A stretch of DNA of 64,000 bases. It comes from an uncultured Eubacteriales bacterium. GTDB taxonomy: Bacteria; Bacillota; Clostridia; Oscillospirales; Acutalibacteraceae. Of this stretch, positions 18,668 through 27,894 are shown one piece after another. A program made the translations under genes and the position numbers. The first letter of the stretch is position 1. Every line of letters starts with the position of its first letter. The DNA is taken from contig CAOUJG010000001.1 of assembly GCA_948537335.1 (NCBI GenBank), positions 61,660 to 125,659 of the forward strand, written 5' to 3'. Under the pieces are notes generated by a model. It had not been told where the DNA came from, searched no databases, and saw only the letters and a program-made list of their open reading frames with translations.

Positions 18668-19282
18668 TTAATAGTAAAATTCTCTGTGTTTTAAAAGCAA
18701 AATCCCCATCAAATAGCAGCTCAAAAGTAACAGCGAAAAATTATATTTCGAAACGATTAATATGTAAAACCCTAAAACCGCCACCGGCAGCAGCACCATA
18801 AACGACGCCAGCACCGTAAAATTTTCGGCTGTTTTTATGCTTAATTTTCGGCTTAATAAATTAAAAAAAATTTGACCTCCATCCAGCGACTCTATGGGCA
18901 AAATGTTGAATGCTGCAATAAAGAGGTTCTCGTATATGGGCTTTAGCAACCAGCTATATCCGGTAGCCTTGAATATGCAGCAGAGCAGCGCGCAAAAAAT
19001 TACATTCGCCAGCGGACCTGCGGCTAGTATGAACACATCGTCTTTATAATGCCTTTTAGCCCTGTTTTTGTCGATTATATTTATGTCGAACGCTCTAAAA
19101 TTAATTTTTTGAGGCCGACATTTCTTTATCATCATTGCAGATATATGCCCCAGCTCGTGGATCAGCGCCGCCACTACTCCATAAACTATCATGCCGTTGT
19201 TGTCAATCAGCAAAAGCAAGGTGATTATCGTTAAAAACGGGAAGCTTACTGTAAACGTGCATCCTAAAAACTCAAATTGCAT
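18668..19282 (-). CDS. M50 site-2 protease, SpoIVFB-like
   Basis: Intramembrane zinc metalloprotease with several hydrophobic helices. The zinc motif HELGH occurs near residue 42 in ALIHELGHISAMM, and the third ligand is in FNILPIESLDGGQ. The size (204 aa) and HELGH plus NxxPxxxLDGG arrangement match SpoIVFB, which cleaves pro-sigma-K during sporulation. The ATG at 19282 lies one base after the stop of the M23 gene, an almost overlapping junction. That pairing mirrors spoIVFA-spoIVFB. Function in spore formation is inferred from that arrangement only. Confidence 0.88.
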   Translation of the reverse strand: MQFEFLGCTFTVSFPFLTIITLLLLIDNNGMIVYGVVAALIHELGHISAMMIKKCRPQKINFRAFDINIIDKNRAKRHYKDDVFILAAGPLANVIFCALLCCIFKATGYSWLLKPIYENLFIAAFNILPIESLDGGQIFFNLLSRKLSIKTAENFTVLASFMVLLPVAVLGFYILIVSKYNFSLLLLSCYLMGILLLKHREFYY

Positions 19283-19283
19283 G

Positions 19284-20153
19284 TCAAACGTATATATTCT
19301 CAAAAAACGGCTCTGGATCGTACTTTTTGCCGTTTATAATTAATTCAAAATGAAGATGCACCCCTGTGGAATATCTGCCCGTGTTGCCCATCAGAGCTAT
19401 ATTCTGCTTGCGTTTTATATGGTCTCCCTCGCTGACGTTTATCTCCTTGCAGTGCGCATACAGCGTCCTTATGCCGTTTCCATGGTCTATAATCACCGCA
19501 TTACCAAACGACGCGCTATTCCACGCCTTTTCAACCGTCCCTGGCATAATAGCATATATCGGAGCACCATCTTCCGCGCAAATGTCCAGCCCACCGTGAA
19601 GCTTTTCTTCCCCCGAAAGAGGATCAACTCGCTTGCCAAATTTAGAAGTAATAACCCCACGGTCTATAGGGTTAGAAATTCCAACAGAAAGCCCCACTGT
19701 TGCGGGCTCCACGTCGTTTTCCTCATTTACGACAAAAGTCTCTATCACCTTTTCCTTGTTTTTCAAATTTATAAACGGGACCTTAACATTAAAAGAATCC
19801 GCACTCTCGCCGCCGTCCGCCGCAGTAATTATCGAATTGTTGATATTCTCCATATACCAGCCGCGGACCAAATTAAAATATTCGCCGCCAATAAATTTAA
19901 AAGCAAACATCACAGTCAAAAAGATAACACTCACCGCCAGCTGAACCGCCAAAAGTAGCGGCGCTCCTTCGTACCGTGAGCGCTTTTTTTGTTCTGCACT
20001 GTTCGAATTCTCCACTTCGCCCAAAGAATAGCCATCATTAACCTGCGTATTTTCGTTCATACAACAAAGCGGCCGCAACCTCGCGCCAGGCCCCGGCCCT
20101 TTTGCCTCCCTTGCGTTCATGTCTACCAAATTAATATGAACAAAATCAGGCAC
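19284..20153 (-). CDS. Membrane-anchored M23/LytM peptidase, SpoIVFA/SpoIIQ-like
   Basis: One transmembrane segment (LLLAVQLAVSVIFLTVMFAF, about residues 65-86) is followed by an extracytoplasmic linker and a LytM domain (about 165-289). The zinc ligands are intact: HGGLD, and HLHFE near the C-terminus, so it may still cut peptidoglycan, unlike degenerate SpoIVFA proteins. It directly precedes the SpoIVFB-like gene, 1 bp apart. GTG at 20153 has AAAGG 6 nt upstream. An ATG at 20060 would drop a proline/glycine/arginine-rich GC-rich leader whose DNA resembles the region before trmB. Confidence 0.88.
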   Translation of the reverse strand: MPDFVHINLVDMNAREAKGPGPGARLRPLCCMNENTQVNDGYSLGEVENSNSAEQKKRSRYEGAPLLLAVQLAVSVIFLTVMFAFKFIGGEYFNLVRGWYMENINNSIITAADGGESADSFNVKVPFINLKNKEKVIETFVVNEENDVEPATVGLSVGISNPIDRGVITSKFGKRVDPLSGEEKLHGGLDICAEDGAPIYAIMPGTVEKAWNSASFGNAVIIDHGNGIRTLYAHCKEINVSEGDHIKRKQNIALMGNTGRYSTGVHLHFELIINGKKYDPEPFFENIYV

Positions 20154-20194
20154 AAATTACCTTTTTGCAGATAAAAATTGATTTCAGCGGCGTT

Positions 20195-20893
20195 TTAGAT
20201 GTTTTTGATGCAGCTAAAAATCATAAAAAAGTGCAGTATGCTGCCCAGCAAAACAAACAGGTGCCACACCGAGTGCACATACTTCTGCTTTTTGCCAATG
20301 ACATACAAAACCGCGCCGACAGTGTAAGCGACTCCACCCCAGACCAAAAGCGCAAGCTGCCCTGCCGTAATGCTCTCGATCAGCGGTTTGAAGGCGATCA
20401 CAACTACCCATCCCATCGCGATGTAGCAGATCATAGAAAACTTCGCAAACTTCTTTATGTCAATCGAATTAAAAACGATTCCAACGACCGCCGCGATCCA
20501 CACTATAAAAAATAAAATCCACCCGACCGCGCTATCAAGCACCAAAAGGCATATCGGCGTATACGTGCCCGCGATCAACAGAAAAATCGAGCAATGGTCC
20601 AGCACTCTAAAGACCTTCTTGGCTCTGCACGGCAAAAGCGAGTGGTAAAGCGTTGAGATGATGTACAAAACGAAGAGAGACGCCGAATAAATCGTGACGC
20701 AAACTATAGATTTTATTTCGAAATCCGAATTTAAAATCAGCAAGATTATAGCGATAATCGAAAACACGGCGCCAATTCCGTGAGATATCGCGTTCATTAA
20801 TTCTTCTGATATCGAATATTCCGGCAAGTTAAATTCTTTCAACTTCTTTAAGCGCAGTCTGGCCTTCTCCGTCAAAATTTCTTTTTTTATCAT
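20195..20893 (-). CDS. Hemolysin III / TrhA family membrane protein
   Basis: Seven-helix integral membrane protein of the HlyIII/PAQR superfamily. Conserved pieces: ISHGIGAVFSI in the first helix, STLYHSLLP, the DHCSIFLLIAGTYTPICL block, and the C-terminal HLF...LHFF histidines. Members are linked to membrane energetics and fluidity (TrhA); haemolysis is not a safe prediction. ATG at 20893 is chosen because a GGGGGGC tract lies 10 nt upstream. It ends 41 bp before the M23 start. Confidence 0.9.
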   Translation of the reverse strand: MIKKEILTEKARLRLKKLKEFNLPEYSISEELMNAISHGIGAVFSIIAIILLILNSDFEIKSIVCVTIYSASLFVLYIISTLYHSLLPCRAKKVFRVLDHCSIFLLIAGTYTPICLLVLDSAVGWILFFIVWIAAVVGIVFNSIDIKKFAKFSMICYIAMGWVVVIAFKPLIESITAGQLALLVWGGVAYTVGAVLYVIGKKQKYVHSVWHLFVLLGSILHFFMIFSCIKNI

Positions 20894-20946
20894 AAACTCG
20901 AACGCCCCCCCATTGTGCGGATCCGACTTTTTCAAAAACTTCAAAC

Positions 20947-22764
20947 CTAGCTCCGGTTGGCCTTTTTCATCCGCTGCTCCTTATTCAATATAATCTTCCT
21001 AAGGCGAATATTCTGCGGCGTGACCTCCACCAGCTCGTCGTCAGTAATAAATTCAAGTGATTGCTCTAGGCTCAAAATCGTATGTGGTGTCAATTTTAAA
21101 GCATCGTCCGAGCCCGAAGCTCTCGTGTTTGTGATATGCTTTTTCTTGCACACATTCACCACCAAGTCCTCCGCTTTGGGATTCTCACCCACTATCATAC
21201 CCTCATAAACCGGCGTACCGGCACCAATAAAGAGTCTGCCTCTTTCTTGCGCTGCAAAAAGGCCATATGTAGTGGCTTCTCCGGTCTCGTGCGCTATCAA
21301 AGACCCACAACTCCGCTGCAAAACGTCACCCTTATAGGGTTCATAGCCGTCAAAAACGTGGTTCATTATGCCATTGCCGTTGGTGTCGGTCAAAAACTCC
21401 GAACGATAGCCCATCAAACACCTGGCGGGAATCTTAAACTCCAAATGGGTCGTGCCCGTGCCTTTTGCCGACATGTTCAAAAGCTCGGCCTTTCTGCCCC
21501 CGATCTTCTCCATAACAGCGCCCACGTAATTGTCCGGCACCTCGATCATCAAAAGCTCCATGGGCTCGTTCAAAACTCCGTCGATCTTCTTCATTATGAC
21601 TTTTGGCCGCGATACCTGAAACTCAAAGTTTTGCCTCCTCATGGTCTCAATCAAAATCGACAAATGCAACTCGCCACGCCCAGAAACCTTAAACGTATCG
21701 GCAGAATCAGTCTCCTCAACCCGCATCGCAACGTTCGTCTCAACTTCTTTAAACAGGCGGTCGCGAATATTCCTCGAAGTAACAAACTTGCCCTCCTGCC
21801 CGGCAAATGGACTATTGTTCACCATAAAAAGCATCGAAACAGTCGGTTCATCAATCTTTATAAACGGCAAAGCCTCCGGGCATTCCGGCGCACAGGCCGT
21901 CTCTCCAATGTTCAGCTCGTCGATGCCAGAAACCGCCACAATGTCGCCCAAAGCAGCCTCTTCAACCTCAACACGCTTTAAGCCCTCAAACTGGTACAGC
22001 TTGGCGATCTTCACATTTTTGGTAGTACCATCCAGACGGCACAAAACCGCGCTCTGGCCCGACTTAATCGCACCGCGCTCAACCCGACCAATGCCGATCC
22101 TACCCACATATTCGTCGTAATCTATGTTCGAGAACAAAATCTGAAGCGGCGCATTCATTTCTCCGCGAGGCGGCGGGACTTCTGCAACAATCTTCTCAAA
22201 CAAAGGGTCCATGTTCTCGCCCCTCTGCGTCGGGTCCAAAGTCGCGTAGCCCTCCTTGGCAGAGGCGTAAATAACCGGAAAGTCCAGCTGATCGTCGTCC
22301 GCACCGAGCTCAATGAACAAGTCCAAAACCTCGTCCACAACTTCTTGCGGTCTAGCGCCCGGCCTATCTATTTTATTAAGCACTACAATCGGCTTCTTGC
22401 CAAGCCCCAAGGCCTTCTTCAACACAAATCTCGTCTGCGGCATGCACCCTTCAAAAGCGTCAACCAAAAGCAAAACTCCATCCACCATGGTGAGGATTCG
22501 CTCAACCTCGCCGCCAAAATCTGCATGCCCCGGCGTGTCCACAATGTTTATCTTTACGCCGTTGTACATGACAGCTGTGTTTTTCGAAAGGATCGTGATT
22601 CCTCGCTCGCGCTCAAGGTCATTTGAGTCCATCACCCGCTCCGCTACAGACTCGTTTTGCCGAAAAACTCCGCTCTGCCTAAGCAACTTGTCCACAAGCG
22701 TCGTCTTTCCGTGGTCTACGTGCGCAATGATCGCAATGTTCCTCAAATTTTCTCGCAAATCCAT
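20947..22764 (-). CDS. typA: Ribosome-associated GTPase TypA/BipA
   Basis: Translational GTPase of the EF-G superfamily that binds ribosomes under stress and helps late 50S assembly. The G domain starts [28 protein letters not shown] and has [13 protein letters not shown] and [12 protein letters not shown]. Domains II, III and V and the C-terminal [23 protein letters not shown] region follow, in a 605-residue protein of family length. ATG at 22764 gives the canonical N-terminus; an ATG four codons earlier abuts the SD. Confidence 0.97.
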   Translation of the reverse strand: MDLRENLRNIAIIAHVDHGKTTLVDKLLRQSGVFRQNESVAERVMDSNDLERERGITILSKNTAVMYNGVKINIVDTPGHADFGGEVERILTMVDGVLLLVDAFEGCMPQTRFVLKKALGLGKKPIVVLNKIDRPGARPQEVVDEVLDLFIELGADDDQLDFPVIYASAKEGYATLDPTQRGENMDPLFEKIVAEVPPPRGEMNAPLQILFSNIDYDEYVGRIGIGRVERGAIKSGQSAVLCRLDGTTKNVKIAKLYQFEGLKRVEVEEAALGDIVAVSGIDELNIGETACAPECPEALPFIKIDEPTVSMLFMVNNSPFAGQEGKFVTSRNIRDRLFKEVETNVAMRVEETDSADTFKVSGRGELHLSILIETMRRQNFEFQVSRPKVIMKKIDGVLNEPMELLMIEVPDNYVGAVMEKIGGRKAELLNMSAKGTGTTHLEFKIPARCLMGYRSEFLTDTNGNGIMNHVFDGYEPYKGDVLQRSCGSLIAHETGEATTYGLFAAQERGRLFIGAGTPVYEGMIVGENPKAEDLVVNVCKKKHITNTRASGSDDALKLTPHTILSLEQSLEFITDDELVEVTPQNIRLRKIILNKEQRMKKANRS

Positions 22765-22783
22765 TTTTACCAACATCCTCTTT

Positions 22784-23392
22784 TTAATTTTTATTTTTTA
22801 TATCCGCTTTTTTCAAACCATCAAGCTTGTTCACATTCGCCGAAAACGTCTCTCTAATCGGCCCCAAGATCTTTTTGTTATTCAAAATATACTTTGCAAA
22901 AAACGCTTCGTTGCCGTCGTTCTGCCCTGTCTTTTCATCGTCCAAAAGCAAAGTCTCAATACACAGCGAAACGCAGATGCTCAAAAGCTCCAGCTCGTCC
23001 TGCAATATATCAAGCTCGTAATAATTTTTAAAATTGTCTTTGTGCGTCATTATTACGGCCTTATTTTCGTTAATCAAAGAAAATTCCTTCTTCAAAATGT
23101 CGCCAACAATCGCGATCGCGTAACCCTTTATAAACGCCGAAACATTGTCCTCCTGCACCTTCAAAATCAGCTTAAACTTCCTGTCCCCCGCGTTAATATT
23201 GTACGTCTTGTTAAAAGAAAAATCGTGCTGCCGTATTTTAGAGACCCGCTTGCCAAGCGCATTGTTAACATCCAGCTTCATGCCCAAAACGCTGTGTTCC
23301 ACCGGCACAAAATATTTCTCTTCGCCGGTAGAATTGTAAACCACAAACCCCGATCTGGGCTGCAACTGTGCGCTTTTTATATATAATTTCAT
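22784..23392 (-). CDS. LURP-one-related (LOR/YxjI-like) protein
   Basis: A 202-residue cytosolic protein whose first 150 residues repeat the LOR pattern: short beta strands such as [20 protein letters not shown], a SVLGMKLDV strand, [16 protein letters not shown], and a final [28 protein letters not shown] hydrophobic helix. The family shares the Tubby/scramblase fold; its bacterial role is not established. It lies 19 bp upstream of typA, so it is probably co-transcribed. The last 40 residues are charged and look disordered. Assignment is by pattern, not alignment. Confidence 0.65.
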   Translation of the reverse strand: MKLYIKSAQLQPRSGFVVYNSTGEEKYFVPVEHSVLGMKLDVNNALGKRVSKIRQHDFSFNKTYNINAGDRKFKLILKVQEDNVSAFIKGYAIAIVGDILKKEFSLINENKAVIMTHKDNFKNYYELDILQDELELLSICVSLCIETLLLDDEKTGQNDGNEAFFAKYILNNKKILGPIRETFSANVNKLDGLKKADIKNKN

Positions 23393-23419
23393 AAAGCAAA
23401 ATCCTCACATTAATTTTTC

Positions 23420-24397
23420 TTAATCCGAAACCACCTTGCACGCAATTTTGACAAGAACCTCGCTAAAAGGCAGCAAAATGGCGGTCGAAACCACATTGAA
23501 CAAAATATGTAAAGCGGAAATTTTAAACATAACACTCTGAGCAAAAGCGGCCTCAAAAACCCGTAAAAATGGGGTCATTAAGCTAAGGCAAGTAAAAATC
23601 GCAGCGCCAATCAAGTTAAACAAAAAGTGGATAACGACCGCCCGCTTCGCATTTTTCCTAGTTTCAAAAGAAGCAATCAGCGCGGTAACGCAAGTGCCGA
23701 TGTTTTGACCATAAATGATAAACGCCGCATTTCTAAAAGATATCGCCCCCGCGAGGCTCAAAGCTTCCAGCAACCCCATAGACACCGAAGAGCTCTGCAT
23801 TATAGCGGTAAAAGTAACTCCAAAAAGCACCCCGATAAACGGATTACTAAGCGACACCAAAAACTCCCTCACAACCGGCAAAGTCGAAATTGGCCTCGCA
23901 GCGCTGCTGATCATATTCATGCCCAAAAACAGCACTCCAAACCCAATCAAAACGCTTCCTACCGCCTTAAACGCCTCCCCATTCAAGCCTTCAAGAACCA
24001 CTCCCCCAAAAATTATCAAAGGTGCAAACTCTAGCAAATTTATAGCCATAATCAGCGGCGTTACAGTCGTGCCCACGTTTGCGCCCATGATTATCGCTGC
24101 CGCCTGGGCCAACTCCAGCAATCCCGCATCCAACAGGCCAACAATAATCACCGTCACAGCCGAAGAGCTCTGCACAATCGCCGTGACCGCAAACCCCACA
24201 AAAGCCGCCATGTACTTGTTGCAAGCCACCTTAGAAATCATCTCTCTAAAAAGCGAGTTCGAAAGCCCCACAAAGCTCTGCGTCATCTCGCGCACGCCAA
24301 ATAGAAATAATCCCAAGCCACCCAGCATATTAAATAAACTCTCCAAAACCGGCCTCACTGCAAAATTAACCCCCGCAAAAGCTTCAACCTCAAACAT
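23420..24397 (-). CDS. Na/Pi cotransporter family protein, PhoU-less
   Basis: Sodium-phosphate symporter type (NptA/PF02690). Both signature repeats are visible: TAIVQSSSAVTVIIVGLLDAG and TAIMQSSSVSMGLLEALSLAG, each ahead of an N-I-G-T motif (GANVGTTVTPL and GQNIGTCVTAL). At 325 residues it lacks the C-terminal PhoU-like domain found in about 550-residue homologues, and it ends in a stop rather than a frameshift, so the short form seems genuine. About 8-9 membrane helices. It may supply phosphate, but substrate is inferred from family. Confidence 0.88.
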   Translation of the reverse strand: MFEVEAFAGVNFAVRPVLESLFNMLGGLGLFLFGVREMTQSFVGLSNSLFREMISKVACNKYMAAFVGFAVTAIVQSSSAVTVIIVGLLDAGLLELAQAAAIIMGANVGTTVTPLIMAINLLEFAPLIIFGGVVLEGLNGEAFKAVGSVLIGFGVLFLGMNMISSAARPISTLPVVREFLVSLSNPFIGVLFGVTFTAIMQSSSVSMGLLEALSLAGAISFRNAAFIIYGQNIGTCVTALIASFETRKNAKRAVVIHFLFNLIGAAIFTCLSLMTPFLRVFEAAFAQSVMFKISALHILFNVVSTAILLPFSEVLVKIACKVVSD

Positions 24398-24440
24398 TAT
24401 TTCTCTTTAAACGAAGATTAATTTTCAACAATAACCGATT

Positions 24441-25553
24441 TTACCGCGACTTTAAACTAACATCCTTTAAGTAAGCGTTAATAAAACCGTCTATGTCGCC
24501 ATCCATGACAGCATTAACGTTGCCCATTTCAAAGTTCGTGCGATGATCTTTAACCAAAGTGTATGGCATAAAAACGTAAGATCGGATCTGAGACCCCCAC
24601 GCAATGTCCTTTTGAACGCCCTTAATGTCCTCAATTTTTTCCAGATGCTCGCGCTCTTTAATCTCAACCAGCTTAGACTTCAGCATTTTTAAGGCAACTT
24701 CCCGGTTCTGGTGCTGACTTCTCTCGTTTTGGCAGGCAACGATAATCCCCGTAGGTATGTGCGTCAGCCGGACAGCCGAAGAAGTCTTGTTAACATGCTG
24801 ACCACCGGCTCCGCTTGCCCTAAAAACGTCCATCTTTATGTCGTCCGGCGCAATCTCCACGTTAAAATCGTCGTCAATCTCTGGCATAACCTCAACCGAG
24901 GCAAACGAAGTGTGCCGCCTGCCAGAAGAATCGAAGGGCGAGATCCTAACCAACCGATGCACCCCCGCCTCCGACTTCAAATATCCATAAGCATTAACTC
25001 CTTCAATCAGAATCGAGACATTCTTAAGCCCAGCTTCTTCGCCGTCAAGATAATCCAGCGTCTTAACCCTAAAGTCATGCCGCTCGCCCCACCGGCAGTA
25101 CATCCGGTAAAGCATCTCTACCCAGTCCTGCGCCTCTGTTCCGCCAGCCCCAGCGTGCAATGTCAAAATCGCATTCTTAGCATCATACTCTCCGTTTAGC
25201 AAAGTCTCTAGCCGCTGGCTTTCTAGCTCTGTCTGCACCATCTTTAAGCTCGACTCAATCTCCTCCAGCAAAGACTCATCCTGCTCCTCCTCTGCCAGGC
25301 TGATCAGCACCTTTACGTCGTCATAAAGAGACTTCAGCTTTAAATATTTTTGCTGTTTATTTTTTAAAAAGCTAATTTTTTGCAAGGTTTTATGCGACTT
25401 TTCCATATCGTCCCAAAAGTCCGGTGCGGCAGATTCGGCCTCAAGCTGCGATATTTCTTCTTTTATCTTAGAGAGGCCAATAGCCTCGGCCAAATCCTTT
25501 AAAGGGCCTGCCATATCCGCAAGAGCTAGCTTTAACTCTTCGAGTTGCAACAT
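24441..25553 (-). CDS. prfB: Peptide chain release factor 2
   Basis: Class I release factor for UGA and UAA stops. Contains the SPF stop-recognition motif (SPFDSSGRRHTSF, near 203) and the catalytic GGQ ([14 protein letters not shown], near 247). The 370-residue frame is continuous: the programmed +1 frameshift used by many bacteria near codon 25 is absent. ATG at 25553 follows GGAGG by 6 nt; an earlier in-frame ATG lies upstream of that SD and is rejected. A strong promoter stands at 25586-25614. Confidence 0.96.
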   Translation of the reverse strand: MLQLEELKLALADMAGPLKDLAEAIGLSKIKEEISQLEAESAAPDFWDDMEKSHKTLQKISFLKNKQQKYLKLKSLYDDVKVLISLAEEEQDESLLEEIESSLKMVQTELESQRLETLLNGEYDAKNAILTLHAGAGGTEAQDWVEMLYRMYCRWGERHDFRVKTLDYLDGEEAGLKNVSILIEGVNAYGYLKSEAGVHRLVRISPFDSSGRRHTSFASVEVMPEIDDDFNVEIAPDDIKMDVFRASGAGGQHVNKTSSAVRLTHIPTGIIVACQNERSQHQNREVALKMLKSKLVEIKEREHLEKIEDIKGVQKDIAWGSQIRSYVFMPYTLVKDHRTNFEMGNVNAVMDGDIDGFINAYLKDVSLKSR

Positions 25554-25585
25554 AACATTCCTCCACAACACTTAACATAGCTATA

Positions 25586-25614
25586 ATTATACCTTAACTT
25601 TCCACAATTGTAAA
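25586..25614 (-). promoter_or_regulatory. prfB: Sigma-A promoter of prfB
   Basis: Minus-strand TTTACA (25614-25609) and TATAAT (25591-25586) with a 17-bp spacer, about 30 bp before the prfB SD. Confidence 0.8.
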
Positions 25615-25674
25615 CCCGCGCGCAATCAAGGCCTCACTATAAGTCGGCGCATGTACGGCGCTTAAAAGTCGGTG

Positions 25675-25703
25675 TTGAATTTTATAGAATAATTATGTAA
25701 AAT
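25675..25703 (+). promoter_or_regulatory. Sigma-A promoter of the RING/zinc-ribbon gene
   Basis: TTGAAT (25675-25680) and TAAAAT (25698-25703), 17 bp apart, 42 bp before the ATG and followed by a strong AAAAAGGAG. It probably also serves galE. Confidence 0.75.
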
Positions 25704-25744
25704 CTAACTTAAGTATAATAAAAAAAGAAAAAGGAGCAAAATTA

Positions 25745-26749
25745 ATGAAAAATTATAGAAAATTCGGCCCCTGCGCCGTTTGTAAAAATGAATGTAAAAT
25801 AGATGACGACATCGTTGTTTGCCCAGAATGCGGCACACCGTATCACCGCAAATGTTATGAGTCTATCGGCCAATGCTTATATAGCGAAAAGCACGGCGAA
25901 GGCTATGTTTATGTTAATCCAAATGCTCAAGGTGGGGAGGCTCAACCTCAAGGGCCTGGTGCTGAGAGTAACTCTAAAAAATGCCCCCGCTGTTTAAAGG
26001 AGAATTCTAAAGATTCCAGCTTTTGCAGCAATTGCGGGTGCCCTTTAACTGGCGGCCCCGTGCACACTACTACGTTTATTAACGGGTTTCCGATTAATCC
26101 TGCGCCTGGTTTTGAGCCGATTTTTAAGATTAACGAGAACGAGACTATTGACGACATAAAAATTTCGGACTTTGCTCGATATATCAAGGGAAATTTATTG
26201 TATTATATCCCAATTTTCAAGAATATTGGCAAGGTGGGCAAAAGCAGATTTAATTTTAGCGCTTTTTTGTTTTCTGGCGCTTGGTTTTTGTACCGAAAGC
26301 TATATAAAATCGGGATTATTTTTACTTCGCTAATTATTTTCCTTTCGGTTTTGTCTACGTTTATCGAGTTTACTTACGCAAACGACATTTTGGTTTCTAT
26401 TTTTAAGTCGGTCGGAGTCACAAGCAGCACCGACATTACTCTGGACAAATACGACCTGATTTTAGCTCAATTTTACGCTCTGCCGCTGCTACAGAAATTT
26501 ATTGTCTTTTTGCCCTCCATTGTAAAAATCATAACCTTCGCTATCATGCTATTTTCGGGCTTTTGCGCTAACAGAATTTACTATAAAAATTGCTGCTCTA
26601 AGATTAAGAAGATTAAAGTCCTCTGCAAGGGCGACCGCAAGCTGTTTGAGGATGAGATTAATAAATTTGGCGGCGTTAATTTTAAAATTATCCCGTTTAT
26701 CTCGATTTGCTACATTATAATTGAGTATTTACCCCGCTTTTTGATTTGA
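25745..26749 (+). CDS. Prokaryotic RING-finger/zinc-ribbon membrane protein
   Basis: A 334-residue protein with three parts. Residues 10-45 hold a cysteine/histidine array (CAVCKNEC, CPECGTPYHRKC) matching the prokaryotic RING-finger family, residues about 79-100 a double-CxxC zinc ribbon (CPRCLKENSKDSSFCSNCG), and from about 165 a hydrophobic part of four or so helices beginning FNFSAFLFSGAWFLYRKLYK, the DUF2628-type pattern. It probably sits in the membrane with cytosolic zinc domains. Role unknown; a sensing or protein-interaction role is a guess. galE follows after 45 bp. Confidence 0.75.
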   Translation: MKNYRKFGPCAVCKNECKIDDDIVVCPECGTPYHRKCYESIGQCLYSEKHGEGYVYVNPNAQGGEAQPQGPGAESNSKKCPRCLKENSKDSSFCSNCGCPLTGGPVHTTTFINGFPINPAPGFEPIFKINENETIDDIKISDFARYIKGNLLYYIPIFKNIGKVGKSRFNFSAFLFSGAWFLYRKLYKIGIIFTSLIIFLSVLSTFIEFTYANDILVSIFKSVGVTSSTDITLDKYDLILAQFYALPLLQKFIVFLPSIVKIITFAIMLFSGFCANRIYYKNCCSKIKKIKVLCKGDRKLFEDEINKFGGVNFKIIPFISICYIIIEYLPRFLI

Positions 26750-26794
26750 AGTTCGCGTTTTGTCTTAAAAAATCTTGCTATTGGGGTTGATCTT

Positions 26795-27796
26795 TTGAAT
26801 ATCCTTGTGACCGGTGGCGCGGGCTATATTGGCAGTCACACTTGCGTTCAGCTTTTGGGCGCTGGGCACGAGATTGTCATTCTCGATAATTTCTGTAACA
26901 GCCAGACTGACGTTATCTCGCGTGTTGAGAAAATTTCGGGCAAAAAAGTTAAATTATATGTTGGCGATATCCGCGATAAAGAAGTTTTAGAAAAAATTTT
27001 TTGCGAAAACCAGGTCGACGCCGTTATCCATTTTGCCGGATTAAAATCTGTTAGCGAGTCGGTTAAAAATCCGCTAACTTACTTTGATAATAACGTTACT
27101 GGGACCGTGGCTCTGTGCCAGGTGATGCAGAAATTTAACGTTAGGCGGTTGATATTTAGTTCCTCTGCGACCGTATACGGCAATAGTTCTGGGGTTCCAT
27201 ACGATGAGTCCATGCCGACTGGCAGCGTGTGCAATCCTTATGGCCGCACGAAATATTTTATTGAGGAGATTTTAAAGGATATTTTCGCCGCCGGCCCCGG
27301 TTGGAACATCTCCATTTTGCGCTACTTTAACCCTATCGGCGCGCACGAGAGTTCTATTTTGGGCGAGGAACCCTGCGGAATTCCCAATAACATCATGCCT
27401 TATATTTCTCAGGTGGCCGCAGAAAAGCTGCCCTTGCTAACCGTCTTTGGTAACGACTACGACACTCCTGACGGGACCTGCATTCGGGACTACATCCATG
27501 TTGTCGACCTTGCTGATGGGCACTTAAAGGCTTTAGAAAAAATGTTCAATTCTAGCGGCGGCTTGAATATTTATAATCTTGGCACCGGCAAAGGCTACAG
27601 CGTTTTGGAGCTAATAAGCGCTTTTGAAAAGGCTTCTGGGCAAAAAATTAATTATAAAATTGGCCCCCGCCGCGCTGGCGACCTCCCAATAGTTTTTGCC
27701 AACACAAAAAAGGCCGAAAAAGAGCTCGGTTTTAAAGCCAAATTCGACATAGAAAAAATGTGCATAGATACTTGGAACTGGCAAAAAAATAATTGA
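26795..27796 (+). CDS. galE: UDP-glucose 4-epimerase
   Basis: Short-chain dehydrogenase fold enzyme interconverting UDP-glucose and UDP-galactose for the Leloir pathway and surface glycans. NAD-binding GGAGYIGSHT at residues 7-16, SSSATVYG, and catalytic Y-x-x-x-K in NPYGRTKYFIEE are all present, as is the substrate-binding LRYFNPIGAH. 333 aa is family length. The start is a TTG. No other Leloir genes are adjacent. The gene ends at a bidirectional terminator shared with the translocase gene. Confidence 0.95.
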   Translation: MNILVTGGAGYIGSHTCVQLLGAGHEIVILDNFCNSQTDVISRVEKISGKKVKLYVGDIRDKEVLEKIFCENQVDAVIHFAGLKSVSESVKNPLTYFDNNVTGTVALCQVMQKFNVRRLIFSSSATVYGNSSGVPYDESMPTGSVCNPYGRTKYFIEEILKDIFAAGPGWNISILRYFNPIGAHESSILGEEPCGIPNNIMPYISQVAAEKLPLLTVFGNDYDTPDGTCIRDYIHVVDLADGHLKALEKMFNSSGGLNIYNLGTGKGYSVLELISAFEKASGQKINYKIGPRRAGDLPIVFANTKKAEKELGFKAKFDIEKMCIDTWNWQKNN

Positions 27797-27830
27797 AACC
27801 ACTGAATCTAAAACAGCACAAAAAAGTTAA

Positions 27831-27859
27831 AGCCCCGTCACAATAACCGCGACAGGGCT
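27831..27859. terminator. Bidirectional terminator between galE and the ATP/ADP translocase
   Basis: AGCCCCGTC and GACAGGGCT form a 9-bp stem with one mismatch, with CATTTTTAT on the plus side and TTTAACTTTTTTG on the minus side, so it can stop both convergent genes. Confidence 0.85.
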
Positions 27860-27894
27860 CATTTTTATGCCTACTAACTTAAATCTAGAACTAT

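Noticed and set aside
20195..20893. Hemolysin III as a host-lysing virulence factor
   Set aside because: The family is widespread in harmless bacteria and linked to membrane physiology, so haemolysis is not supported.
23420..24397. Truncated Na/Pi cotransporter pseudogene
   Set aside because: The PhoU part is missing, but both transport repeats are intact, the stop is clean and no downstream PhoU remnant is visible; PhoU-less members exist.
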